A stretch of 64,000 bases of DNA from Streptomyces sp. NBC_01264. Lineage in GTDB: Bacteria > Actinomycetota > Actinomycetes > Streptomycetales > Streptomycetaceae. Positions 16,784-25,100 of the stretch are shown in pieces. The notes beneath the pieces are model-generated. The model worked only from the letters and a program-made list of their open reading frames with translations. It did no database searches and was not told where the DNA came from. The DNA lies in the NCBI RefSeq assembly GCF_026340675.1, contig NZ_JAPEOX010000001.1, forward strand, positions 310,001 to 374,000, in the 5' to 3' direction. Every line of letters begins with the position of its first letter. The stretch's first letter is position 1. The translations under genes and the position numbers were made by a program.

Positions 16784-19700
16784 ATGTCCCCCAAGCTCGC
16801 TGAACCGAGCAGTACCGCGCACGGTCCGGTCGCTGCGCGCCTGCCGCTGTCGGCGGCGCAGCGCGACATCTGGATGGCCCACGGGCTGGACGCCTCCGGC
16901 TGCCGCTACAACATCGGGGAATACCGCGAGATCCTGGGTGCCCTCGATCCCCAGCTGCTCGCCCGGGCCTGGTACCAGCTCGCCCGCGAGGCGGACGCGC
17001 TGCGCATCCGCGGAACCGGTGCGGACGAGGACGGCGGCCTGTGGCAGCTCGTGCGGGCCGAACCGGGCGACCGGCAACTGGAGTTGCTGGACCTCAGCGA
17101 CGAGCCGGACCCCGCGCGTGCCGCCCGGGAGCGGATGGACGCGGAGCTGGCCCGGCCCTTCGACCTGGCGGGCGGATGGCTGACCCGGCACCTCCTGATC
17201 GACGCGGGCACCGCGCCCGGCGGCGAGCGGCGCTGGTTCTACTTCCACTCCTTCCACCACCTGGCCGTCGACGGCCTGGGCGTCGCCCTGATGGACCAGC
17301 GGCTGGTGGAGCTGTACGAGCGGGGCGCGGCCGGCGAACCCTGGGGACCGAGCCCGTTCGGCACGCTGGAGGCCCTGTACGCCGAGGACGCCCTCTACCG
17401 GGCGTCGCCGGAGGCGGCGGCGGACCGGGCGCACTGGGCCGGGCACCTCGCGGGGCTGCCCCAGACCCCGCGGATCGGCGAGGGCCGCACCGGCGGACCG
17501 GCACCGGATGCGCTGCCCTTCGTACGACGGACCGTGGTACTCCCGCCGGACCGGGCGGACCGGCTGCGGTCGGTGGCGCGGGAGCGGCGGGCGCCGTGGT
17601 CGATGCTGGTGATCGCGCTCGTCGGGGCGTACGTGCACCGGGTGAGCGGGAGCGCCGAGCCGGTGCTCGGACTCCCCGTGACGGGGCGGCGTACGGAACT
17701 GGCCCGGCGTACGCCGGGGATGATGTCGAACGTGGTGCCGCTGCGGGTGCCCGTGGCTCCCGACGGGACGCTCGCCGAGCTCCTGACGGACGTGGTGAAG
17801 GAGACCCGGCAGGGCCTGGCGCACCAGCGGACCCGGTACGAGGACATGTGCCGGGACCTGGGTGTCGGCGAGGCGGAACGACGGATCACGGCGCCCCTGG
17901 TCAACATCATGGCCTTCACCCCGGGGATGCGGTTCTGCGGATTCCCTACGACGCAGCACAACCTGAGCAACGGTCCCGTGGAGGACCTGGCGGTCGGCGT
18001 CTACGACCTGGGTCCGGAGGGCGGGCTGCGCATCGACTTCGACGCGGCTCCGCAGGTCTGCGATCTCGCGGCGGTGGCCGGGCACCAGGACCGGTTCGTG
18101 CGGTTCGTGACGGCCTCACTGGACTCGGCGCTCGAAGTGCCCTTGTCCGCAATCGAGTTGCTGGATAAGTCCGAGCGGCGGCAGGTCGTGGAGGAGTGGA
18201 CCGGCCGGCGGGCCGAGATCGGAGAGGACACCCTCGTCGACCGCTTCGAGGCGCAGGCCCGTACCCGTCCCGGAGCGCGCGCCCTGGTCTTCGGCGACGA
18301 GGAACTCACCTACGGCGAACTCGACGCCCACGCCAACCGTCTCGCCCACCACCTCGCCGAACGCGGCCTGGAAAGAGGTGATTTGGCGGGTATTCTCCTC
18401 GACCGCGGTACCGACTTCGCCGTCGCCCTCCTCGCCGTCCTCAAGACCGGCGCCGGATACGCCCTCCTGGACCCCGAGTTCCCCGACGAAAGGCTGGCGG
18501 GCACCGCGCGGGACGCGGGGGTGGGCGTCCTCGTCACCGACTCCCGTCACCACGCCCGGGTGGCCGGGCCGTGGGACTGCGTGCTGGTGGACACCGACGC
18601 CGGGGCCATCGGCCGGCAGCCGGCCACGGGACCGGGAGTCTTCCTGACGCCCGCCGATGTCGCGTGCGTGATGTTCACCTCCGGCTCGACAGGACGCCCC
18701 AAAGGCATCCTGTCCTCCCACCGCAACCTGGCCTCCACCGTCACCGCGCAGACCTACGCCACCTTCGGACCCGGCGAAGTCTTCCTCCAGTGCTCCCCCG
18801 TCTCCTGGGACGCCTTCAGCCTCGAATTCTGGGGCGCCCTCCTCCACGGCGGCACCACCGTCCTCCAACCCGGACAACGCCCCGAACCCGCCCTCATCGA
18901 AGCACTCGCCCCGCACCGGGGCGTCACGATGCTCCAGCTCTCATCCAGCCTCTTCAACTTCCTGACCGACGAACACCCCGAGGCCTTCGCCACCACGCGG
19001 ATCGTCTACACGGGAGGAGAACCCGCCTCACCCACCCACGTCCACCGGCTCCACACCCTCCATCCGAAGCTCACCATCACCAACGGCTACGGCCCCGCCG
19101 AATCCATGGGCTTCACCACCACCCACACCATCCCCGTCACGGACGAGGTGGCGGGCACGGTGTCCATCGGCCGGCCGCTCACCAACAAGCACGCCTACGT
19201 ACTCGACACACGACTGCGCCCCGCGCCGCCCGGCGTCACCGGAGAGCTCTACCTCACCGGCGACGGCATCGCCCACGGCTACCTCGCCCAACCCACCACC
19301 ACAGCCACCCACTTCCTCCCCAACCCCTACGGACCCCCCGGCTCCCGCCTCTACCGCACCGGCGACCAAGCCCACTGGGACACCCACGGAAACCTCCACT
19401 ACACCGGCCGCACCGACACCCAGATCAAAATCCGCGGCTTCCGCGTCGAACCCACCGAGATCGAGACGGTCCTCACCGGCCACCCCGGGATCGCCCAGGC
19501 CACGCTGGTGCACACCACCCATCTGACGGCCTACGTCACCCTCGCCCCCGGTGCGGAGCTGGGCCCGGGCGAGCTGAAGGGCTGGCTGCGCGAGCGGCTG
19601 CCGCAGCACATGGTCCCGGCGCAGTTCGCGGTGCTTGACCGGCTGCCGCTCACCGCGAACGGGAAGATCGACAAGCGGGCGCTGCCCGCGGTGGAACTGC

Positions 19701-22700
19701 CGCTGACCACCGGCGGGCGCCAGCCGCGCACCGAACTGGAGGAGCTGGTCCGGACCCTCGTCAGCGAGGTGCTCGGCTCCCCCGTCCCGCTCTCCATCGA
19801 CGACGGCTTCTTCGACCACGGCGGCCACTCCCTGCTCGCCGCACGGCTGGTCAACCGCATCGGAGCCGTCCTCGGCGTCACCCTCACCCTCCGCGACGTC
19901 TTCCAGCACCCCACCCCCGCCGCCCTGGCCCGCCAGGTGACGGCCGCCTCGGGCCGGCCCGCGCTGCCTCCGCTGACCCGGGCCTCCGTACGGCCGGAGC
20001 GGCTGCCGCTGTCCTTCGCGCAGCAGCGCCTCTGGCTGGTGTCGCAGCTCCAGGAGCAGGGGACCTCGTACAACGTGCCGATGATCGTCCGGCTGGAGGG
20101 TGCCGTGGACGTGGCGGCGCTGCGCGCCGCCTTCGGTGACCTCGCCGGCCGGCACGAGCCGCTGCGGACCCGGTTCACCACCGTGGACGGCGACCCCCGG
20201 CAGGTCGTCGATCCGGCGGGGCCGGCCGTCTTCGAGGTCCGTACGGTCACTCCGCGGGACCTGGACGCCGAGCTGCTGGCGGCGGCGCGGTACTCCTTCG
20301 ACCTGGCCGCCGAGCAGCCGCTGCGCGCGACGCTCCTGCAGACCGGCGAGGCCGAGTCGACCCTGCTCGTCCTGCTGCACCACATCGCCACCGACGGCCA
20401 GTCGCTGCGCCCGCTCCTCGGCGACCTGTCGACCGCGTACGCGGCCCGGGTCGAGGGCCGCGCCCCCGACTGGGCCCCGCTGCCCGTGGACTACACCGAC
20501 TACGCGCTCTGGCAGCGCGCGGTGCAGGCGGACGGCGGATTGCTCGAAGGACAACTTGCCTACTGGAAGTCCGCGTTGGCCGGGCTGCCGGAGGAGCTCG
20601 GGCTGGTCACCGACCGGCCCCGGCCCGCGGTGGCGGGGCAGCTCGGCGGCGCGGTGCGCGTCGACTTCGGGCGCCGGCTGCACAAGCGGATCGTGGAGCT
20701 GGCGCGCACCGAGCGGTGCACGCCCTTCATGGTGGTGCAGGCCGCGCTGGCCGCGCTGCTGACCCGGCTGGGCGCGGGGACGGACATCCCCCTCGGCTCG
20801 CCGGTCGCGGGGCGTACGGACGAGGCCCTGTCGGACCTGGTGGGATTCTTCGTCAACACCCTCGTGCTACGGACCGACACCTCGGGGGATCCCGCCTTCC
20901 GGGAGCTGCTGTCCCGGGTGCGGGCGGCCGACCTGGACGCCTTCGCCCATCAGGACGCCCCCTTCGACCTGGTGCTGGAGGCCGTCAACCCGGCGCGCAC
21001 GCCGGCCCGGCATCCGCTGTTCCAGGTCTGCCTGGCCCTGGAGTCGGGTACGGCGGCCACGGCGGACCTGCCCGGTCTGCGGGCCGGGGCCGCGGAGCCA
21101 CTGGCGACGGGGGCGGTCAAGTTCGACCTGGAGTTCCTGCTGCGGGCCGAGCCGGACGGGCCTCTGACGGGCGCGGTGCTGTACAGCTCCGACCTGTACG
21201 AGCGAGCCACCGTGGAGCGGCTCGCGCAGATGCTGCGGCGCACGTTGGATCACGTCGTAGATGTCCCCGAAGTGCCGCTCTCCGAGCTGGAGTTGCTGGG
21301 TGAGTCCGAGCGGCGGCAGGTCGTGGAGGAGTGGACCGGCCGGCGGGCCGAGATCGGGGAGGACACCCTCGTCGACCGCTTCGAGGCGCAGGCCCGTACC
21401 CGTCCCGGAGCGCGCGCCCTGGTCTTCGGCGACGAGGAACTCACCTACGGCGAACTCGACGCCCACGCCAACCGTCTGGCCCACCACCTCGCCGAACACG
21501 GTCTGACCCGAGGTGATGTGGCAGGCATCCTCCTCGACCGCGGCACCGACTTCGCCGTCGCCCTCCTCGCCGTCCTCAAGACCGGCGCCGGATACGCCCT
21601 CCTGGACCCCGAATTCCCCGACGAACGACTGGCCGGAACGGCCGCCGAGGCCGGCCTGCGGGTGCTGGTGAGTGACGGGCCGCACCACGCCCGGGTGGGC
21701 AGCGGGCCGTGGAGGACCGTACGGGTGGACTCCGAGTCGGACCTCATCGGCGGACGGCCGTCCGGGCCCCTCGACATCCCCTTGACGCCCGCCGATGTCG
21801 CGTGCGTGATGTTCACCTCCGGCTCGACAGGACGCCCCAAAGGCATCCTGTCCTCCCACCGCAACCTCGTCTCGACCGTCACCGAGCAGACCTACGCGGC
21901 CTTCGGACCCGGCGAGGTCTTCCTCCAGTGCTCCCCCGTCTCCTGGGACGCCTTCAGCCTCGAATTCTGGGGCGCCCTCCTCCACGGCGGCACCACCGTC
22001 CTCCAACCCGGACAACGCCCCGAACCCGCCCTCATCGCAGCACTCGCCCCGCACCGGGGCGTCACGATGCTCCAGCTCTCATCCAGCCTCTTCAACTTCC
22101 TGACCGACGAACACCCCGAGGCCTTCGCCACCACGCGGATCGTCTACACGGGAGGAGAACCCGCCTCACCCACCCACGTCCACCGGCTCCACACCCTCCA
22201 TCCGAAGCTCACCATCACCAACGGCTACGGCCCCGCCGAATCCATGGGCTTCACCACCACCCACACCATCCCCGTCACGGACGAGGTGGCGGGCACGGTG
22301 TCCATCGGCCGGCCGCTCACCAACAAGCACGTGTACGTCCTGGACGCCCATCTGCGCCCCACGCCACCCGGCGTCACCGGAGAGCTCTACCTCACCGGCG
22401 ACGGCATCGCCCACGGCTACCTCGCCCAACCCACCACCACAGCCACCCACTTCCTCCCCAACCCCTACGGACCCCCCGGCTCCCGCCTCTACCGCACCGG
22501 CGACCAAGCCCACTGGGACACCCACGGAAACCTCCACTACACCGGCCGCACCGACACCCAGATCAAAATCCGCGGCTTCCGCGTCGAGACGACGGAGATC
22601 GAGACCGTCCTGACCGGCCACCCGCAGATCGCCCAGGCCACCCTGTCCACCCATCCCGACCACCACGGCACGCCCCAGCTGACGGCCTATCTCGTCGCGA

Positions 22701-23185
22701 CCACGCCCGGCCTCTCGGGCCAGGACGTCCGGCTCTGGTTGCGCACGCTGCTGCCGGACCACATGGTCCCGGCCTTCGTGGTCCTGCTGGACCGGCTGCC
22801 GCTCACCGCGAACGGGAAGATCGACAAGCGGGCCCTGCCGGTCCCGGAGGCGGCCGCCACGGCCGGCGGGCGCGCTCCGCGCACCGAGCTGGAGGCATCG
22901 GTCCTCGGGCACTTCGCCGAGGTCCTGGGCACGAGCGCGGCCCTCTCCATCGACGACGGCTTCTTCGACCACGGCGGCCACTCCCTGCTGGCCGCCCGCC
23001 TCACCAACCGGATGGGCGCCGACTTCGGCGTCACCCTGACCCTCCGCGACGTCTTCCAGCACCCGACGCCCGCCACCCTCGCCCAGCGCATCGAAGCCCT
23101 GCGGCGGTCCGCCCGTGCGGCGCCCCGCCGGGCCCGGCCCGCGCTGCGCCGCCGTACCCCCGATCAGGAACGGAGTTCCTCATGA
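16784..23185 (+). CDS. NRPS1: C-A-T-C-A-T
   Basis: A 2133-residue dimodular synthetase. Order: C1 ~20-440 (EntF-like; HHLAVDG), A1 ~480-955 (A3 near 630), T1 (GGHSLL near 1012), C2 from 1075 (HHIATDG near 1199), A2 ~1525-2010, T2 (GGHSLL near 2064). Both carrier Ser are present. By hand alignment A1 and A2 share the same specificity code, D-A-L-Q-Y-G-G-G-F-K, which I cannot match to a known substrate, so two identical adjacent residues are predicted. The leading EntF-like C domain implies that an acyl or aminoacyl group is accepted from another protein. No epimerase or methylase domain. Start: ATG 16784 after GAGGAG. Coupled by ATGA to the thioesterase. Confidence 0.93.
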   Translation: MSPKLAEPSSTAHGPVAARLPLSAAQRDIWMAHGLDASGCRYNIGEYREILGALDPQLLARAWYQLAREADALRIRGTGADEDGGLWQLVRAEPGDRQLELLDLSDEPDPARAARERMDAELARPFDLAGGWLTRHLLIDAGTAPGGERRWFYFHSFHHLAVDGLGVALMDQRLVELYERGAAGEPWGPSPFGTLEALYAEDALYRASPEAAADRAHWAGHLAGLPQTPRIGEGRTGGPAPDALPFVRRTVVLPPDRADRLRSVARERRAPWSMLVIALVGAYVHRVSGSAEPVLGLPVTGRRTELARRTPGMMSNVVPLRVPVAPDGTLAELLTDVVKETRQGLAHQRTRYEDMCRDLGVGEAERRITAPLVNIMAFTPGMRFCGFPTTQHNLSNGPVEDLAVGVYDLGPEGGLRIDFDAAPQVCDLAAVAGHQDRFVRFVTASLDSALEVPLSAIELLDKSERRQVVEEWTGRRAEIGEDTLVDRFEAQARTRPGARALVFGDEELTYGELDAHANRLAHHLAERGLERGDLAGILLDRGTDFAVALLAVLKTGAGYALLDPEFPDERLAGTARDAGVGVLVTDSRHHARVAGPWDCVLVDTDAGAIGRQPATGPGVFLTPADVACVMFTSGSTGRPKGILSSHRNLASTVTAQTYATFGPGEVFLQCSPVSWDAFSLEFWGALLHGGTTVLQPGQRPEPALIEALAPHRGVTMLQLSSSLFNFLTDEHPEAFATTRIVYTGGEPASPTHVHRLHTLHPKLTITNGYGPAESMGFTTTHTIPVTDEVAGTVSIGRPLTNKHAYVLDTRLRPAPPGVTGELYLTGDGIAHGYLAQPTTTATHFLPNPYGPPGSRLYRTGDQAHWDTHGNLHYTGRTDTQIKIRGFRVEPTEIETVLTGHPGIAQATLVHTTHLTAYVTLAPGAELGPGELKGWLRERLPQHMVPAQFAVLDRLPLTANGKIDKRALPAVELPLTTGGRQPRTELEELVRTLVSEVLGSPVPLSIDDGFFDHGGHSLLAARLVNRIGAVLGVTLTLRDVFQHPTPAALARQVTAASGRPALPPLTRASVRPERLPLSFAQQRLWLVSQLQEQGTSYNVPMIVRLEGAVDVAALRAAFGDLAGRHEPLRTRFTTVDGDPRQVVDPAGPAVFEVRTVTPRDLDAELLAAARYSFDLAAEQPLRATLLQTGEAESTLLVLLHHIATDGQSLRPLLGDLSTAYAARVEGRAPDWAPLPVDYTDYALWQRAVQADGGLLEGQLAYWKSALAGLPEELGLVTDRPRPAVAGQLGGAVRVDFGRRLHKRIVELARTERCTPFMVVQAALAALLTRLGAGTDIPLGSPVAGRTDEALSDLVGFFVNTLVLRTDTSGDPAFRELLSRVRAADLDAFAHQDAPFDLVLEAVNPARTPARHPLFQVCLALESGTAATADLPGLRAGAAEPLATGAVKFDLEFLLRAEPDGPLTGAVLYSSDLYERATVERLAQMLRRTLDHVVDVPEVPLSELELLGESERRQVVEEWTGRRAEIGEDTLVDRFEAQARTRPGARALVFGDEELTYGELDAHANRLAHHLAEHGLTRGDVAGILLDRGTDFAVALLAVLKTGAGYALLDPEFPDERLAGTAAEAGLRVLVSDGPHHARVGSGPWRTVRVDSESDLIGGRPSGPLDIPLTPADVACVMFTSGSTGRPKGILSSHRNLVSTVTEQTYAAFGPGEVFLQCSPVSWDAFSLEFWGALLHGGTTVLQPGQRPEPALIAALAPHRGVTMLQLSSSLFNFLTDEHPEAFATTRIVYTGGEPASPTHVHRLHTLHPKLTITNGYGPAESMGFTTTHTIPVTDEVAGTVSIGRPLTNKHVYVLDAHLRPTPPGVTGELYLTGDGIAHGYLAQPTTTATHFLPNPYGPPGSRLYRTGDQAHWDTHGNLHYTGRTDTQIKIRGFRVETTEIETVLTGHPQIAQATLSTHPDHHGTPQLTAYLVATTPGLSGQDVRLWLRTLLPDHMVPAFVVLLDRLPLTANGKIDKRALPVPEAAATAGGRAPRTELEASVLGHFAEVLGTSAALSIDDGFFDHGGHSLLAARLTNRMGADFGVTLTLRDVFQHPTPATLAQRIEALRRSARAAPRRARPALRRRTPDQERSSS
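18176..19470 (+). repeat. A-domain repeat copy 1 (within NRPS1)
   Basis: Near-identical at the DNA level to 21311-22608, offset 3135-3138 bases. Long identical runs cover 18176-18470 and 18655-19190; a divergent island (about 18490-18650) and a smaller one near 19195-19235 interrupt it. This points to recent duplication or gene conversion. Confidence 0.85.
21311..22608 (+). repeat. A-domain repeat copy 2 (within NRPS1)
   Basis: Second copy of the A-domain repeat described at 18176. The flanking C and T regions are clearly less similar, so the repeat is limited to the adenylation core. Confidence 0.85.
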
Positions 23186-24003
23186 GCAACGACACGTACC
23201 CGGACTTCACGCCCGCGCCCGACGACGTGGTGTGGGACCTGCCGGGCGACGGCCCGCAGCGGACCTCGCTGCTGGTCCTGCCGCACGCCGGCGGCAACGC
23301 CCACGCGTACGCCGAATGGCGCCAGTACCTTCCCGCCGACGTCCGGCTGCTGATCGGCCAGTACCCCGGACGCGGCGCGCGCTTCGCCGAGGACCTGCCC
23401 CGTACCATCGCCGACCTGGCCGGTCCCGTCGTGGCCTCGCTGCCGGCGGGCACCACCGACGACCTGGTGGTGCTCGGGCACAGCATGGGTTCACTGGTCG
23501 CCTTCGAGGTGGTACGGGCCCTGCAGGCGGCGGGCCGCACCCCGCGGGCCCTGATCGCCTCGGCCTGCCGGGCCCCCTACCTCGCCAACCCGTGCGCCGT
23601 GTACCCCGAACGCCTGGACGACGACGAGCTGGTCGCCGCCATCAAGGAACGCGGGGGCACCGACGACGGCATCCTCGACGAGCCGGAGCTGAGGGAGATC
23701 ATCGTCCCGTCCATCCGCGCCGACTTCGCGATCGACGACGTCTACCGCTGCGAGGAGTCCGAGGCCCGCGTGGACTGCCCGCTGACGGTGATCGGCGGGG
23801 ACGCCGACCCGGTCGCGCCGGCCGCCTCGCTGGAGCGCTGGGCGCAGATCACCGACCACCCCTTCGCCTCGTTCGTGCTGCCCGGCGGCCACTTCTACTT
23901 CCAGCAGCAACTGCCGGAGTTCTTCGCCGTCCTCGGCCCCGTCCTCAGCCCCGGCGTCAGCTCCGTCGCCGCGGGCCGGGCCACCGCCGGCTCCGCGGCC
24001 TGA
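23182..24003 (+). CDS. Type II thioesterase
   Basis: A 273-residue alpha/beta hydrolase of the external NRPS/PKS thioesterase family. It has the N-terminal oxyanion region LVLPHAGGNAHAY, nucleophile elbow GHSMG (Ser ~98), an Asp in VIGGDADPV and a His in LPGGHFYF. These enzymes remove wrong or stalled acyl groups from carrier domains, which matters most when T domains are loaded in trans, as proposed here. The ATG overlaps the stop of NRPS1 (ATGA). Confidence 0.92.
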   Translation: MSNDTYPDFTPAPDDVVWDLPGDGPQRTSLLVLPHAGGNAHAYAEWRQYLPADVRLLIGQYPGRGARFAEDLPRTIADLAGPVVASLPAGTTDDLVVLGHSMGSLVAFEVVRALQAAGRTPRALIASACRAPYLANPCAVYPERLDDDELVAAIKERGGTDDGILDEPELREIIVPSIRADFAIDDVYRCEESEARVDCPLTVIGGDADPVAPAASLERWAQITDHPFASFVLPGGHFYFQQQLPEFFAVLGPVLSPGVSSVAAGRATAGSAA

Positions 24004-24054
24004 ACGCCCCGCCCCTCCGCCTTTCTCGACTCCGCACCCTTTTAAGGACCCTTC

Positions 24055-25095
24055 ATGACCACGTTCGCAGACGCCCCCGCCGAGACCGGCATCCGCCCGA
24101 TCCGCGAGGCCGGCAAGCCCGTCGTCGTCCAGACCCCGCCCGGCGCCGACCTGGAATCGGCGGTTGGCTGGCTGAACGCCCACCGCGCCGCCATCCAGGC
24201 CGAGTTGCTCCGTTCGGGTGCGGTCCTGCTGCGCGGGCTCCCCGTATCGGACGCGGCGAGCTTCGCCGCGGCCCGCGACGCGCTGATCCAGCAGCGCGCG
24301 GGCTACAAGGAGAAGGCGACCCCGCGCACCGACTTCGGCGAGGGCGTCTTCTCCTCCACCGACCTGCCGGCCGTCCAGCCGATCCGGCTCCACAACGAGA
24401 ACAGCTACACCCTCGACTTCCCCGGCGTGCTGCTGTTCGGCTGCGTGATCGCCCCCGAGGAGGGCGGCGCCACCACGGTCGGCGACATGCGCGAGGCGCT
24501 GCGGCTGCTGCCGGCGGAACTGGTGGAGCGGTTCGCCCGGGCCGGCTGGCTGCTCGTGCGCAACTACTCGGAGCTCGCCGGTCTGCCCTGGTACAAGACG
24601 TTCGCGACCGAGGACAAGGCCGTCGCGGAGGCCTACTGCGAGGAGAACACGGTCGGCTACGAGTGGGTCGAGGAGGACGACTCGATGATCACCCGGCAGC
24701 GCCGGTCGGCGATCGTCACCCACCCCGCCACGGGCGAGCAGACCTGGTTCAACCACTTCGCCTTCTGGAACAGCCGCACCCTGGACCCCGACATCCGCGA
24801 GGTGCTCGTGGAGACGTACGGCGAGAACGGCCTCCCCTTCAACACCTACCTGGGCGACGGGACGCGCCTGACCGACGCCGAGGTCGACGCGATCAACGAC
24901 GTGTACGACCGGGTCACGGTCCGCGAGACCTGGCAGCAGGGCGACCTGATGCTCGTCGACAACATCCTCTGCGCCCACGGCCGCGAGGCCTACAAGGGTG
25001 ACCGCAAGATCCTGGTCGCCATGGGAGAGCCGGTCGCACTGGCCGACTGCGCGCCCGCCACCCAGCCGTCCACCACCGTTTTCGCCGGGGAGTGA
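24055..25095 (+). CDS. SyrP/TauD-like Fe(II)/2-oxoglutarate dioxygenase
   Basis: A 346-residue oxygenase of the TauD/TfdA superfamily, closest in pattern to SyrP-type enzymes that beta-hydroxylate carrier-bound amino acids. The iron ligands appear as H-x-E in LHNENSY (~113-115) and a distal His in CAHGREAY (~309). A following Arg in GDRKILVAMGEP should bind the 2OG carboxylate. It precedes the free A-T didomain by five bases. The likely substrate is therefore the Gln/Glu held on that carrier, giving a beta-hydroxy residue; this is inference from context. Confidence 0.85.
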   Translation: MTTFADAPAETGIRPIREAGKPVVVQTPPGADLESAVGWLNAHRAAIQAELLRSGAVLLRGLPVSDAASFAAARDALIQQRAGYKEKATPRTDFGEGVFSSTDLPAVQPIRLHNENSYTLDFPGVLLFGCVIAPEEGGATTVGDMREALRLLPAELVERFARAGWLLVRNYSELAGLPWYKTFATEDKAVAEAYCEENTVGYEWVEEDDSMITRQRRSAIVTHPATGEQTWFNHFAFWNSRTLDPDIREVLVETYGENGLPFNTYLGDGTRLTDAEVDAINDVYDRVTVRETWQQGDLMLVDNILCAHGREAYKGDRKILVAMGEPVALADCAPATQPSTTVFAGE

Positions 25096-25100
25096 CCATC

